DNA of 64,000 nt from Halothiobacillus neapolitanus c2 (GTDB lineage Bacteria > Pseudomonadota > Gammaproteobacteria > Halothiobacillales > Halothiobacillaceae). The position numbers were made by a program, and so were the translations under genes. Of the stretch, positions 18,247-28,033 are shown one piece after another; the stretch's first letter is position 1; every line of letters starts with the position of its first letter. The notes beneath the pieces were generated by a model. That model saw nothing but the letters and a program-made list of their open reading frames with translations. It was not told the DNA's origin and ran no database searches. Where the stretch lies: assembly GCF_000024765.1 (NCBI RefSeq), contig NC_013422.1:434001-498000 (forward strand), read 5' to 3'.

Positions 18247-18275
18247 TTGACACCACTGACGGCTGAGGGTAGGGT
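18247..18275 (+). promoter_or_regulatory. Candidate sigma-70 promoter for fleQ
   Basis: A perfect TTGACA (18247-18252) and TAGGGT (18270-18275) are separated by 17 bases, 53 bases before the fleQ start in the 207-base divergent spacer. Confidence 0.5.
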
Positions 18276-18327
18276 GCGCATTCAGGCAGCTTGCTTGATT
18301 ATCGTGTTGTTTCGGAGTCCCCTTTAG

Positions 18328-19797
18328 ATGTCTGATCAGTTACCACGGATATGGATTGATGCGCCGGCCGAGATTGGCGCCGATTTAACCCAATGGCTTA
18401 CCTTGCTGGGGGTGCAGGCTGAATCAGTTTCTCATTCGATTCATGCCGTTACGGACGATGTAATCGGCGGTATTTGTTTTGCCGATGCCTGCGAGACCCA
18501 TCTCGACCGACCTCAAACACTGCCCTGGATTGCCTTGGACGCTGATCCGGCGCGATGGCTCGGCGCGGTTCAAACACCTTTTGCGACACTGACCTGGCCT
18601 TGTACGCTGTCGGGATTGCAGGGCATTGTTCAACGTTTGATCAGTCGTTGGCGTGGTGAACAACTGGTCGCAGCCGGACGTGGCCTGGTGGGGCAAACGC
18701 CGGTCATGCGCCAGCTGCGGGCCGAAATCGAACAGGTGGCGCCCAGCGATGCCACCGTGTTGATTCTGGGTGAATCCGGAACGGGTAAAGAAGTCGTGGC
18801 GCGAATGATTCACCGTTTGTCGAATCGGGCGGACAAACCCTTCGTGCCCGTTAATTGCGGCGCTATTCCGGCGGAATTGCTCGAATCCGAGTTGTTCGGT
18901 CACGAAAAGGGCGCCTTTACCGGCGCGATCAGCGCGCGCGCGGGGCGCTTCGAACTGGCCGAGGGCGGCACGCTTTTTTTAGATGAAATTGGCGATATGC
19001 CGCTGCCCATGCAGGTCAAGATTCTGCGCGTATTGCAGGAGCGCACGTTCGAGCGCGTGGGGGGGCGACACACCTTTACAGCCGACGTGCGCATCGTGGC
19101 GGCCACGCACCGGGATCTGGAAGTGCACATTCAGGAAGGCAGTTTTCGGCAGGATTTGTATTACCGCTTGAATGTTTTCCCGCTTGAAACCCAGCCTTTG
19201 CGGGTGCTGTGCGAGGATATACCGGAAATTGTCCGGGCATTGACGCAACGATTCGCGTTGGCGGGTCGCCCCGTGGCACAGTTGACCGATGGCGCATTGA
19301 CGGCGCTCTCGGCGCTTCCTTGGCCGGGCAATGTGCGCGAGCTGGGCAATGTGATCGAGCGCCTGGGGATTCTGTACCCCGATCAGGTCGTAGATATCGC
19401 ACAGTTGCCAGAAAAGATCCGCATGCAGTTGCCCGCCGACTGGCAAATGCCTGAAATGCCTGCCCCGACCGTTACGAAGCCGCCTGAACCGTTGTCGCAT
19501 CATGGTGCGACACCCGAAGATGTTGATCCCCGTGACATGTTTGCCGCTGGGCGGGCGAGCGTGGATCAGTCTGCGGACATTCGTTTGCCGGTCGATGAAC
19601 AGGAACTGGCGCAATGCCAATGTGTTTTGCCGGAAATGGACTTCGATCTCAAAAATCAGCTTGAAGCCATCGAGCGCGCCTGGATCGAACAGGCGCTGAT
19701 CAATAATGACGGTGTGGTAGCGCAGGCCGCGCGCCAACTGGGTATCCGCCGAACTACTCTGGTCGAAAAACTGCGCAAGTATCAGATGTCCGCTTAA
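18328..19797 (+). CDS. fleQ: Sigma-54-dependent flagellar master regulator
   Basis: Enhancer-binding activator that opens sigma-54 promoters of early flagellar genes. The 489-aa protein has a divergent N-terminal FleQ receiver-like domain (residues 1-115), an AAA+ domain with Walker A GESGTGKE (~147), the sigma-54-contact loop GAFTGA (~194), Walker B LFLDEIGD (~218) and the arginine-finger segment [12 protein letters not shown]. It ends in a Fis-type helix-turn-helix ([26 protein letters not shown]). The position directly before a sigma-54 promoter and fliE supports FleQ over other NtrC-type proteins. A Pro-rich linker (residues ~375-400) precedes the HTH. Confidence 0.92.
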   Translation: MSDQLPRIWIDAPAEIGADLTQWLTLLGVQAESVSHSIHAVTDDVIGGICFADACETHLDRPQTLPWIALDADPARWLGAVQTPFATLTWPCTLSGLQGIVQRLISRWRGEQLVAAGRGLVGQTPVMRQLRAEIEQVAPSDATVLILGESGTGKEVVARMIHRLSNRADKPFVPVNCGAIPAELLESELFGHEKGAFTGAISARAGRFELAEGGTLFLDEIGDMPLPMQVKILRVLQERTFERVGGRHTFTADVRIVAATHRDLEVHIQEGSFRQDLYYRLNVFPLETQPLRVLCEDIPEIVRALTQRFALAGRPVAQLTDGALTALSALPWPGNVRELGNVIERLGILYPDQVVDIAQLPEKIRMQLPADWQMPEMPAPTVTKPPEPLSHHGATPEDVDPRDMFAAGRASVDQSADIRLPVDEQELAQCQCVLPEMDFDLKNQLEAIERAWIEQALINNDGVVAQAARQLGIRRTTLVEKLRKYQMSA

Positions 19798-19798
19798 A

Positions 19799-19816
19799 TT
19801 GGCATAAACCCTGCAT
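19799..19816 (+). promoter_or_regulatory. Sigma-54 promoter of the fliEFGHIJK operon
   Basis: TTGGCATAAACCCTGCAT has the invariant GG and GC exactly 10 bases apart (-24/-12), close to the consensus TGGCAC-N5-TTGC. It begins two bases after the fleQ stop and lies ~80 bases before fliE. Confidence 0.85.
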
Positions 19817-19835
19817 TGATCTTCTCAACGGAATA

Positions 19836-19865
19836 CCGCTCTGATTCAAGTCGGATTCAGAGCGG
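19836..19865 (+). other. Hairpin in the fliE leader
   Basis: CCGCTCTGA (19836-19844) and TCAGAGCGG (19857-19865) are perfectly complementary; the stem extends by 3 bp after one mismatch, leaving a 6-base loop. It falls just after the expected sigma-54 start and 16 bases before the fliE ribosome site. No U tract follows, so it is not a standard terminator. Confidence 0.75.
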
Positions 19866-19895
19866 CTGTTCCGATCGGGATAAGGAGAATGCGGG

Positions 19896-20237
19896 ATGAG
19901 TAGCGGAATGTCGGTCGATCAAATTTTGTCTCAAATGCGCGTCATGCGTCAGGAAGCCACCCAGCGGTTGGCCCAGCCTGCCAGCGTGCCACCCACGGTT
20001 TCGCCTGCCGGAGGAGATTCGTTTTCATCGCTCTTGACGAAGGCAATCGGACAGGTCAATGATCTACAACAGAATTCTTCCCAGTTGAAGACCCGTTTTG
20101 AGCTGGGCGACCCGAATGTGGATCTCACGCAGGTCATGCTGGCTTCTCAGAAGGCTTCGCTGGGCTTTAATGCCACCTTGCAGGTGCGCAACCGCTTGGT
20201 ACAGGCGTACCAAGACATCATGAACATGCCGGTTTAA
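19896..20237 (+). CDS. fliE: Flagellar hook-basal body complex protein FliE
   Basis: Small adaptor joining the MS ring to the rod. The 113-aa product shows the FliE C-terminal pattern FSSLLTKAIGQVNDLQ, FELGDPNVDLTQVMLASQKASLGFNATLQVRNRLVQAYQDIMNMPV. A TAAGGAG box precedes the ATG by 8 bases. First gene of the sigma-54-driven fli operon; fliF follows after 28 bases. Confidence 0.96.
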   Translation: MSSGMSVDQILSQMRVMRQEATQRLAQPASVPPTVSPAGGDSFSSLLTKAIGQVNDLQQNSSQLKTRFELGDPNVDLTQVMLASQKASLGFNATLQVRNRLVQAYQDIMNMPV

Positions 20238-20265
20238 GGCCAATTTAAAAGGTTAGGGTTTCACC

Positions 20266-22038
20266 ATGGCACAGAATTCGATGGCTCCCCTGTCTGCCGC
20301 TCACCAGCCGGCAACAGGAACACCGGCATGGATACGGCAAATCGATGGATTTACGCAATCGTCGAGTTTCCGACAGTTGCTTATTCTGGTGGCGTTGGCG
20401 GCGACGCTTTCATTCATGGTCGGGTTCTTCCTGTGGGGGCAGAAGCCATCGCTGGTACCGCTGTATACCAACCTCGGACCGAAAGAATCGGCCGCCGTCG
20501 TCGAAGCGTTGCGTGCGGCCAAAAAGAATTATCAACTCAGTGCGGATGGCGCCATTCTGGTTGATCCGGCTCAATTGCCAGCGGTGAGAATGCTGTTGGC
20601 CGGAGAGGGTTTGCCTTCCGGTAACGGGGTCGGGCTTGAGATGCTTGATAAAGATCAATCCTTGGGCACCAGCCAGTTTGTTGAGCAGGCACGTTACCAG
20701 CACGCCATTGAAATCGAACTGGCTCGATCAATCGAGACCATTCAGGGTGTTTCGGCAGCTCGTGTGCATCTGGCAACGCCCAAGCAATCCGTTTTTGTTC
20801 GAGAACAGCAAAAGCCCACGGCTTCGGTCGTGGTGGAGTTGTCGCCCGGGCAATCGCTGACTGCCGATCAGGTGCGCGCGATCGTGCATCTGGTCGCATC
20901 GAGCGTGGCCGGGATGAAACCGGAGAACGTGAGCGTCATTGATCAGCGCGGCGAACTGTTAAGTCAAAATTCTGACGATGCCAGCGGCATGGGATTGACC
21001 GATAAACAATTCGCCTATCGTCAGCGCGTCGAGCGAGCCTACGCACGCCAGATCGAAGCCTTGCTGACACCGATTGTGGGGGCAAATCAGGTGCGCGCCC
21101 AGGTTTCTGCCGATATCGATTTCTCACGTCAGGAAGGCACAAGCGAAACCTATGGCCCGAAAACAGGGGTCGTACTTTCCGAGCAGACCAACGACACCAC
21201 GCGCGCGCTGGGTGATCAGGGTATCAATGGTGGTGTGCCGGGTGCCCTGTCCAATCAGCCACCGGGCGGCGGTACGGTAACCCCGCAAACGTCGGGCGGC
21301 TTGCAGCCACCGGCCAATCTTGATGTTCAGCAATACCAGCAGATCATTCAGACACCGATCAGCACCCAAAAGAACGAAACACGCAACTACAATGTGGATA
21401 AGGATATTCGCCATACCCAATACGCCAGCGGTGCGGTGGATAAACTCAACGTGGCGGTGTTGCTGGATGAAAAAACCGTAACGGACAAAGACGGGAAGAC
21501 GAAAACCGAGCCGATGAGTGATGCCGAATTGGCTCGAATCAAGGATCTGGTGTCACAAGCCGTGGGCCTGGATGAACAGCGTGGCGATAAATTGACGCTC
21601 GCAAGCATCCCGTTCGTTGAGCAGAAGATTGAAAAAGTCTCCGTTCCGCTGTGGCAGCAGGAATGGTTCATGCCCTTGCTGAAAAACCTGGGGCTGGGCG
21701 TGGCGATGCTGCTGATCTTCCTTATGGTGGTTCGCCCCCTGCTGAAAATGCTGGCGGACAAGTCCCGCCCAGAGGCATTGCCTCACCAGCCAGGTGCAGC
21801 GCTGCCTAATGGCACGGAAGACAATGGCATGAATGAGGAGGGGGTTTCCTTCACCCGACAGGCGAGTGAGGGCGGACAAATCCCCGGGCCGGATGACGAG
21901 GACAACCTCGAAGGGGTGCCACAACTCGTCGGTGCCGCCAGCTATGCTGATAAGCTGCGACAATTGAAACAAAGTATCAATCATGATCCCAAGGCAGTCG
22001 CTGCGGTGATCAAACAATGGACGCATTCGGAGAACTAA
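20266..22038 (+). CDS. fliF: Flagellar MS-ring protein FliF
   Basis: Inner-membrane ring protein on which the flagellum is built. The 590-aa product has a first membrane segment at ~39-60 (LLILVALAATLSFMVGFFLWG), YscJ/FliF ring-building motifs (LYTNLGPKESAAVVEAL, GVGLEMLDKDQSLGTSQF, IEIELARSIETIQGVSAARVHLA), a Gly/Pro-rich periplasmic loop near residues 310-350 and a second membrane segment at ~471-492. The cytoplasmic tail that docks FliG ends in YADKLRQLKQSINHDPKAVAAVIKQW. fliG begins one base after its stop. Confidence 0.97.
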   Translation: MAQNSMAPLSAAHQPATGTPAWIRQIDGFTQSSSFRQLLILVALAATLSFMVGFFLWGQKPSLVPLYTNLGPKESAAVVEALRAAKKNYQLSADGAILVDPAQLPAVRMLLAGEGLPSGNGVGLEMLDKDQSLGTSQFVEQARYQHAIEIELARSIETIQGVSAARVHLATPKQSVFVREQQKPTASVVVELSPGQSLTADQVRAIVHLVASSVAGMKPENVSVIDQRGELLSQNSDDASGMGLTDKQFAYRQRVERAYARQIEALLTPIVGANQVRAQVSADIDFSRQEGTSETYGPKTGVVLSEQTNDTTRALGDQGINGGVPGALSNQPPGGGTVTPQTSGGLQPPANLDVQQYQQIIQTPISTQKNETRNYNVDKDIRHTQYASGAVDKLNVAVLLDEKTVTDKDGKTKTEPMSDAELARIKDLVSQAVGLDEQRGDKLTLASIPFVEQKIEKVSVPLWQQEWFMPLLKNLGLGVAMLLIFLMVVRPLLKMLADKSRPEALPHQPGAALPNGTEDNGMNEEGVSFTRQASEGGQIPGPDDEDNLEGVPQLVGAASYADKLRQLKQSINHDPKAVAAVIKQWTHSEN

Positions 22039-22039
22039 G

Positions 22040-23080
22040 ATGGCCGAAGCCCTTACTAATGCCGACCAAAACCCCAGCGATCTGATCGCTGGATTGAAGG
22101 GCCCAGAACGTGCAGCCATCCTGATGATGGCATTGGGTGAGGAATCTGCAGCTCAGTTATTTACCAAACTCGATCCGCGTGAGGTGCAGAAAATTGGCCA
22201 GGCCATGGCCGTTCTGCCTAATGTCACCCGCTCGCAGATTCAGGCGGTGCTCGATCAGTTCGTGTTGGATTTGGGTGACCAGACCGGTCTGGCGCTTGGT
22301 ACCACAGATTACATTCGCAATGTGCTGAACCGGGCCTTGGGCGAGGACAAGGCTGCCGGTTTGCTGGAGCGCATCAGCTCGGGCGGCAACCGCAGGAACC
22401 TTGAATTTCTCAAATGGCTCGATCCGCGCTCGATTGCCGAAATCATCCGATACGAACACCCGCAGATTATCGCGATTGTGCTCTCGCATCTTGAAAGCGA
22501 TCAGGGTGCGGAAATCCTACAGATGCTGCCAGAGAACATGCGGGCCGATATCGTCTTGCGGATCGCCCATCTCGATGGCGTATCGCCTCAGGCGTTGATG
22601 GAGTTGGACGATATCATGGAGCGTCAGGTTTCTGGCGCAGGTGGCGGCAAGTCTTCCAAAGTCGGTGGCGTCAAGATTGCGGCAGGCATCATGAACTTCC
22701 TTGAAGGTAACGTTGAGGAAGTGGTGATGAATGCGGTCAAGTCCACCGACGCCGAATTGGGCACTCAGATCGAGGATCTGATGTTCGTATTTGCGAACCT
22801 GATCGATGTGGATGATCGCGGCATCCAGACCATCCTGCGCGAAGTACCTTCCGATCGCTTGCTCATGGCGATGAAGGGCGCGGATAACGATCTCAAGGAG
22901 AAATTCTTCAAGAATATGTCGAAGCGGGCATCCGAGATGATGCGCGACGATCTGGAGTCGCTGGGCCCAACACGCTTGTCCGATGTTGAAGCGGCACAGA
23001 AAGAAATTCTGCAGGCGGCGCGTAAACTGGCGGATGAAGGCAAGATCAGCTTAGGAGGCGGCGGTGAAGAGTTCGTCTGA
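22040..23080 (+). CDS. fliG: Flagellar motor switch protein FliG
   Basis: Rotor protein of the C-ring that binds FliF, FliM and the stator. The 346-aa product carries the family landmarks LKGPERAAILMMALGEESAAQLF, the central EHPQIIAIVLSHL (the EHPQ motif that contacts FliM) and the C-terminal torque helix FVFANLIDVDDRGIQTILREV with charged residues in place. The N-terminal ~15 residues are extra compared with E. coli. Its 3' end overlaps fliH by 17 bases. Confidence 0.97.
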   Translation: MAEALTNADQNPSDLIAGLKGPERAAILMMALGEESAAQLFTKLDPREVQKIGQAMAVLPNVTRSQIQAVLDQFVLDLGDQTGLALGTTDYIRNVLNRALGEDKAAGLLERISSGGNRRNLEFLKWLDPRSIAEIIRYEHPQIIAIVLSHLESDQGAEILQMLPENMRADIVLRIAHLDGVSPQALMELDDIMERQVSGAGGGKSSKVGGVKIAAGIMNFLEGNVEEVVMNAVKSTDAELGTQIEDLMFVFANLIDVDDRGIQTILREVPSDRLLMAMKGADNDLKEKFFKNMSKRASEMMRDDLESLGPTRLSDVEAAQKEILQAARKLADEGKISLGGGGEEFV

Positions 23081-23846
23081 TCCCGTGCAGTCTGCCACAG
23101 TTGATGAAGTGCCCTTGGTGCGCCCGTTGACCGCTGGGGCAGACGCATCGGCTATTTCGGCCTGGGCCTTGCCGGATTTCGATGTACCAGAGGCGCCATC
23201 GGAAGTCCTGAGCGAGCCGCTCGATCCTCATGCAGAGGAACTGGCTCGAGCGCGCCAAGTGGCCGAACAGGCCGGTTTCGCAGCGGGGCATGCTCAAGGT
23301 GAAAAGGCTGGCTTTGCAGCGGGTCATGCCGAAGGTCTGGCCGCTGCTTTAGCCGAGCAAACGCACATTCAACAGCGATTCCAAGGGTGGTTGCAGTCGC
23401 TGACACAACCCCTGGCCGATCTGGATGCAGAAGTCAGTCTGCAAATGGCCCGTCTGGCCGCCCAGATGGCCCGCGCCATTATTTATCGCGAATTGACCAT
23501 CGAGCCCGAGCATCTGGACGTGGTCGCTCGCACAGCGATCGAAGCGTTGCCGGTGGCCGTGCGCGCCGTCACGCTGGTCTGCCATCCCGACGATGCCGAC
23601 GCCTTGCAGGCCGCCGTCGATCAGGACACGATTCAAAGTCAACATGCCCAAACCGTTACCGTGCGCCGCGATGCGACGGTGACGCCGGGCGGTTTGATGG
23701 TCGAATCGAACACCGTGGGCGTGGAGTCGCTCGTGGACGCCAGTCTGGAAGCCCGCTGGGCCGCACTTTGCCTGCGCGTACTCGATGAGCAAGTGGCAGG
23801 CCCAGCCGATCCTATCGAGACTGAAATGAACGAGGCTGCCGAATGA
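23064..23846 (+). CDS. fliH: Flagellar assembly protein FliH
   Basis: Stator-like regulator of the export ATPase FliI. The 260-aa product has an acidic, variable N-terminus and a repeated Gly-containing helix with the GxxxG-type pattern [23 protein letters not shown] split over residues ~70-92, which is typical of FliH. A C-terminal domain follows, containing [19 protein letters not shown] and [19 protein letters not shown]. The start is GTG with GGAGGCGG upstream, inside the end of fliG. It overlaps fliI by four bases. Confidence 0.93.
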   Translation: MKSSSDPVQSATVDEVPLVRPLTAGADASAISAWALPDFDVPEAPSEVLSEPLDPHAEELARARQVAEQAGFAAGHAQGEKAGFAAGHAEGLAAALAEQTHIQQRFQGWLQSLTQPLADLDAEVSLQMARLAAQMARAIIYRELTIEPEHLDVVARTAIEALPVAVRAVTLVCHPDDADALQAAVDQDTIQSQHAQTVTVRRDATVTPGGLMVESNTVGVESLVDASLEARWAALCLRVLDEQVAGPADPIETEMNEAAE

Positions 23847-25240
23847 CGGCGGGCCGCAATCCCGCTGTGTTCGATCCACCTTCTATGCGCGTCGGCGGAG
23901 TTGGGTTGGACTGGGCCCGTCACCTCATGGGCTTGCAGGCACGCGTTCAACGCCCGCCGCTGCAAGCCGAAGGGCGAATCGTGCGGGTTGTGGGCTTGGC
24001 GCTCGAAGCCAGCGGGCTTACAGCGGCCATTGGCGACCAATGCCGTATTTTTCTGGATGATGATCCGGCCGGTCGTTTTGTGGATGCCGAAGTGGTCGGT
24101 TTTGCCGAGCGCAACACCTACCTCATGCCACTGGAAGCGCTGAGGGGTATCGCGCCGGGTTGTCGGGTGCAGAATCAGGGTGCATCCATTCGGATGCCGC
24201 TGGGGCCGGAGTTGCTGGGGCGTGTTCTGGATGCGCGTGGACAACCTCTGGACGATGGCCCGGCCATTTTTGGCGACATCCCTGTTGATTTGCAGGGTCG
24301 AAGCAACAATCCGCTCAAACGTCGCCCGATCCGTGAACCACTGGATGTGGGTGTGCGGGCGATCAATGCCCTGCTCACCGTGGGGCGTGGGCAGCGAATG
24401 GGTATTTTTGCCGGTAGTGGCGTGGGTAAAAGCGTCCTGCTTGGCATGATGACACGCTACACCACGGCGGAGATTATCGTGGTCGGCCTGATCGGCGAGC
24501 GGGGGCGCGAGGTGCGTGAATTTGTCGCCGAGATTCTCGATGACGAAGCGCGATCAAGGGCGATTGTGATCGCCGCCCCGGCCGATGCTTCGCCGCTCAT
24601 GCGTTTGCACGGTGCGAGTCTGGCGACGGCCATCGCCGAATACTTTCGCGAGCAGGGCCATGATGTGTTGCTGTTGATGGATTCTTTGACGCGTTACGCG
24701 CAGGCTCAGCGGGAAATCGGTTTGGCGATTGGCGAGCCACCGGCCACCAAGGGGTATCCGCCGTCGGTATTCGCCCGTTTGCCTGCCCTGGTTGAACGTG
24801 CGGGTAATGGGGAATCGGCCCGCGGTAGCATGACGGCGTTTTATACCGTGCTGGTGGAAGGGGATGATCAAAACGACCCCATCGCCGATGCCGCGCGCGC
24901 CATCCTTGATGGGCACATCGTGCTCTCTCGTGCCATTGCCGAACGGGGCCGTTATCCGGCCATTGATATCGAAGCCTCCATCTCCCGACTGATGCCCGCG
25001 CTGGTATCACCCGAGCATCTGGATTTGATGCAGCGCTTCAAGCAATTGATGAGCACGTACAACCAAAGCCGGGACTTATTAGCCGTTGGCGCGTATCGTC
25101 GGGGGCATGATGTACGGCTTGATCGGGCCATTGATGCGCAGCCTGATCTGGAGGCGTTCATTAGTCAGTCCATCCATGAATCGGCAGACCTTGATTCGAG
25201 CTTTGCGGCGCTTGAATCATTGATGCATAGCGCCGCCTGA
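23843..25240 (+). CDS. fliI: Flagellum-specific ATP synthase FliI
   Basis: Hexameric ATPase energising the flagellar type III export gate. The 465-aa product has a beta-barrel N-terminal domain, the Walker A loop [16 protein letters not shown] (residues ~186-201), [14 protein letters not shown], the Walker B segment [35 protein letters not shown], and a helical C-terminal domain. All family motifs are intact. fliJ follows after a 20-base gap. Confidence 0.97.
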   Translation: MTAGRNPAVFDPPSMRVGGVGLDWARHLMGLQARVQRPPLQAEGRIVRVVGLALEASGLTAAIGDQCRIFLDDDPAGRFVDAEVVGFAERNTYLMPLEALRGIAPGCRVQNQGASIRMPLGPELLGRVLDARGQPLDDGPAIFGDIPVDLQGRSNNPLKRRPIREPLDVGVRAINALLTVGRGQRMGIFAGSGVGKSVLLGMMTRYTTAEIIVVGLIGERGREVREFVAEILDDEARSRAIVIAAPADASPLMRLHGASLATAIAEYFREQGHDVLLLMDSLTRYAQAQREIGLAIGEPPATKGYPPSVFARLPALVERAGNGESARGSMTAFYTVLVEGDDQNDPIADAARAILDGHIVLSRAIAERGRYPAIDIEASISRLMPALVSPEHLDLMQRFKQLMSTYNQSRDLLAVGAYRRGHDVRLDRAIDAQPDLEAFISQSIHESADLDSSFAALESLMHSAA

Positions 25241-25260
25241 TAGAGCCGGGGGTGACCATC

Positions 25261-25713
25261 GTGAACCAGCAGCGAATCGAACGGGTCAAAGGGGTTGAAA
25301 AAATTACCGAGCGCGGGGCGAATATTGCCAAGGAATCGCAGATCCAATGTCAGCGGCGATTGGATGAACAGCGGGCGCGTTTGCAGCAATTAACAGAATA
25401 CTTGCAGGAATACGCGGCCGGTATCGGATTCGCTTCCGGTGGTCAGGCAAAAGCGTTTGCCTTGCAAAATTATCGCGCGTTTATGGGACGGATCGAGGAA
25501 ACGATTGCTCATCAAAAAGAGGTTGTTGCCCAGGTGGAAGCCGAGTTGCTTGCCTGTAAGCAGGCTGCAGCCGAGGCCAATAGTCAGCATCGTTCTGTTG
25601 AAAAACTTCGTGGCCGGTTTGAAAACGAACGCAACCGGATGCAGAACAAGCAAGAACAGGCCGTGAATGATGCGCACGCCGCGCAGCATCGGCATAACCC
25701 ATTGGATGTTTGA
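25261..25713 (+). CDS. fliJ: Flagellar export protein FliJ
   Basis: Coiled-coil export chaperone escort that inserts into the FliI ring. The ~150-aa product is almost wholly helical and charged (RIERVKGVEKITER, LDEQRARLQQLTEYLQEY, QNYRAFMGRIEETIAHQKEVVAQVEAEL). I choose GTG 25261 because GGGGGTGA at 25248-25255, one base off an ideal ribosome site, stands 5 bases before it; a GTG at 25252 would add three residues. The stop overlaps an upstream TTG of the next frame, but fliK starts later. Confidence 0.9.
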   Translation: MNQQRIERVKGVEKITERGANIAKESQIQCQRRLDEQRARLQQLTEYLQEYAAGIGFASGGQAKAFALQNYRAFMGRIEETIAHQKEVVAQVEAELLACKQAAAEANSQHRSVEKLRGRFENERNRMQNKQEQAVNDAHAAQHRHNPLDV

Positions 25714-25730
25714 ACGTTGGGAGTAAGCAT

Positions 25731-27245
25731 ATGGCGCAGTTAAACAGCCCAGCCCTGAGCGCGTTGAATGCCGCAATCGGAGGACGATCCGATCCCGCAT
25801 CAGGCAACGCGGCGAATGCGCCCGGTGAGCAAAAGGGGTTCGCCGAAATGATGGCCGGTGCCATCCAGAATCAAAGCAAGAACGCGCAAGGTCAGGGCGT
25901 TGCCGGGCGTTCGCAGGTTGCTGCCGACTCCAAGGCGGCGATCATAAATCAAGCAGTTGGATCGGGCGCAGGGCAGTCGGATGTTCAAACTGTCGATCAA
26001 TCATCTGCACAACAGATGCGCCTGACGCTACAGCAACAAATCACTTCGTTGCAGGAAAAAATCCAAGCGTTGAGCACTCAGAATCCGCCGTTGTCCGATA
26101 AGGCGCAGGCCGCGCTTGGTAAACTGATGCAGCAACTGGCTTCATTGAAATCGCAACTCGAAAAAGGGGTCGGTTCAACTGCTCTGGATGCGAGCGGCTT
26201 GTCCAAGTGGATGGCGCAACTCGATAAGGTGCAAGCCCTACTGCAACAAGGCGATGTCAATGCAGCGAGTTGGACGGGACAACTTCAGGCCATGGTTCAG
26301 CATCTGGCTCAAACGATTCAGCAAACACATGTGGCTGTGGGGCGAGCAGGCCAAAGTGTCGAAGACATGCGCTCATCACATTCGGTCGGTGGGCGTGACG
26401 GGCAGCAAGCCGGAGCGATAAAAGAGCCATCTGCCGCAAATGCCCAAGCGATGGATTCCTCGAAAAAGGATAATCACACTGTCAATAATCAGGGGCAGTT
26501 CCAGAATAATCCAATCGTTTCTGGCGCAGGCAATACAGCGGCTGTCATTTCAGGTCAGATGCAAAGCCTATCCGGGGCAATTGACTCGGCCCTTGCGGCG
26601 CAAACGGTAAATGCCGCTTCTACGCTGAGTTCCCTTTCTAAGGGAGCGCCAAAAGCCGATTTAGTCATGCAGTTGGTTGATCCACCCGGAGATAATGCGC
26701 CGGGTGCATTTAATCTGTCCGCTTCGGGTTTTGGTGCTGCAGCCAACACAAATCCCATTGTCGCTCTGCCTGGGGCGTTGGCCTTAAATCAACCACGATT
26801 GGCCGCTGATTTAGGGCAAAACATTCAGTTTATGGTAGGTAAAAATATTTCCCGAGCCACATTGGATGTTAATCCTGCTCATTTGGGGCCTATGAAGATC
26901 ACGATTGATCAACAAAATAATCAAACGAACATTCAAATCATGGCCAGCCACCATTTGGCAAAAGATATGCTGGATCAAAACATGCCCAGATTACGCGAGT
27001 GGCTTCAGGAGGCTGGTCTGGGCAACGCTCAAATTACAGTGACAAGTTCCGGGCAGGATGGATCGGGCAATCAAGGCATGAATCAGGGGGGCGAGCAAAA
27101 CTTCGGAGCCTCTAATGGCAGGCATGGCGCATCGACGAACGATTCGTTGGCCCATGCGGCGCAGCCAGACGTAATGCATTCGGGCGTGTCTGGAAATCAG
27201 GCTCAGACAGTAAATGGACGCTTGCGATTGGATACTTTCGCTTAA
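25731..27245 (+). CDS. fliK: Flagellar hook-length control protein FliK
   Basis: Secreted ruler that sets hook length and triggers the export switch. The 504-aa product is rich in Gln, Asn, Ser and Gly (low complexity ~residues 1-340). It ends with the FliK core: FMVGKNISRATLDVNPAHLGPMKITIDQQNNQTNIQIMASH spans ~370-410, then LPRLREWL-like MPRLREWLQEAGLGNAQITV. The order after fliJ is canonical. GGGAG lies 8 bases before ATG 25731. A ~109-bp repeat begins immediately after the stop, so transcription may end in its hairpins. fliL and later genes are not here. Confidence 0.92.
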   Translation: MAQLNSPALSALNAAIGGRSDPASGNAANAPGEQKGFAEMMAGAIQNQSKNAQGQGVAGRSQVAADSKAAIINQAVGSGAGQSDVQTVDQSSAQQMRLTLQQQITSLQEKIQALSTQNPPLSDKAQAALGKLMQQLASLKSQLEKGVGSTALDASGLSKWMAQLDKVQALLQQGDVNAASWTGQLQAMVQHLAQTIQQTHVAVGRAGQSVEDMRSSHSVGGRDGQQAGAIKEPSAANAQAMDSSKKDNHTVNNQGQFQNNPIVSGAGNTAAVISGQMQSLSGAIDSALAAQTVNAASTLSSLSKGAPKADLVMQLVDPPGDNAPGAFNLSASGFGAAANTNPIVALPGALALNQPRLAADLGQNIQFMVGKNISRATLDVNPAHLGPMKITIDQQNNQTNIQIMASHHLAKDMLDQNMPRLREWLQEAGLGNAQITVTSSGQDGSGNQGMNQGGEQNFGASNGRHGASTNDSLAHAAQPDVMHSGVSGNQAQTVNGRLRLDTFA

Positions 27246-27248
27246 GCT

Positions 27249-27355
27249 AGGTTCGAAAAACGTGTCATTCCCGCGTAGGCGGGAATCCAGCGCCTTGATT
27301 TTTCTGGGCTCCCGCTTTCGCGGGAACGACGAATTACGGGTATTTCGAAGTGCCC
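27249..27355 (+). repeat. Two-hairpin interspersed repeat, copy A
   Basis: About 107 bp with near-palindromic ends (TTCGAAAAACG... and ...CGGGTATTTCGAA) and two internal hairpins: ATTCCCGC/GCGGGAAT at 27267-27286 (dRS3-like) and TCCCGC/GCGGGA at 27310-27325. It is the same element as at 28034-28143 (opposite orientation) and 63672-63780 (same orientation). The left end is the most degenerate of the three. It begins within a few bases of the fliK stop. Confidence 0.9.
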
Positions 27356-27507
27356 TTAAGGAATATTCAAACTGATTTCTGCTTTGTACTGTTAGCCCTC
27401 GTTTTTGAGTTGAGTTACCTTCGTGTGCCTATTGGTGGATAGGGTATGCAATTAAAGAATTGGCATTAAGTTGAACTTTCCGGTTTTTGCAAAACCCATT
27501 TACTGAT

Positions 27508-27550
27508 TTGACGTGGGGATTTTAATTGATAGAATTCTCCGGTAATTCTA
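27508..27550 (+). promoter_or_regulatory. Promoter and possible operator of the H-NS family gene
   Basis: TTGACG (27508-27513) and TAGAAT (27530-27535) are 16 bases apart. The -10 box overlaps an inverted repeat TAGAATT/AATTCTA (27530-27536 and 27544-27550), a likely control site; the surroundings are A/T-rich, as expected for H-NS autoregulation. Confidence 0.6.
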
Positions 27551-27577
27551 AATTAGATAACTCAAAAAGGTGTTCAA

Positions 27578-27901
27578 ATGAGTACGATTGATCTCAATAG
27601 CTTATCCGCTGAAGACTTGAGGCAGTTAATGGCCAATGCGGAGCGCACCCTGCGTGATCGTCATCAGCAGCGTGTACACAGCCTTCGTAAAGAAGCAGAA
27701 GAACTGGCAGCAAGTCTGAATATGTCTGTTGCTGAATTATTTGGTTTGGAAAAATCGTCAAAACTGGCAAACAAGAAATTGCCGGCAAAATATATTAACC
27801 CGGCGAACCCGGCCCAAACCTGGACCGGTCGCGGTAAGCGTCCACATTGGTTGGCCGATGCATTGGCGCGCGGCGAATCGCTGGAAAAATTTGCAGTCTA
27901 A
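27578..27901 (+). CDS. H-NS family nucleoid-associated protein
   Basis: A 107-aa protein with an N-terminal oligomerising coiled-coil (DLNSLSAEDLRQLMANAERTLRDRHQQR) and a C-terminal DNA-binding domain with the H-NS core KYINPANPAQTWTGRGKRPHWL; the TGRGKRP loop is the AT-hook-like minor-groove reader. Such proteins silence A/T-rich, often foreign, DNA. It is a single-gene unit with its own promoter and terminator, lying between two inverted copies of the ~109-bp repeat, in otherwise flagellar surroundings. Confidence 0.93.
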   Translation: MSTIDLNSLSAEDLRQLMANAERTLRDRHQQRVHSLRKEAEELAASLNMSVAELFGLEKSSKLANKKLPAKYINPANPAQTWTGRGKRPHWLADALARGESLEKFAV

Positions 27902-27980
27902 GTAGGACGGGCGTTGCCGCCTGTATTTCTACCCAAATTCCTGCCTGTCTTGTCAAAAAGGCATATCGCTCAGGAAGTAC

Positions 27981-28009
27981 GAAGCCGGTTATTCATGACC
28001 GGCTTTTTT
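27981..28009 (+). terminator. Intrinsic terminator after the H-NS family gene
   Basis: AAGCCGGT and ACCGGCTT form an 8-bp stem around an 11-base loop and are followed directly by a T run. Confidence 0.85.
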
Positions 28010-28033
28010 CTATAAAAGCGCAGAATAATTATA

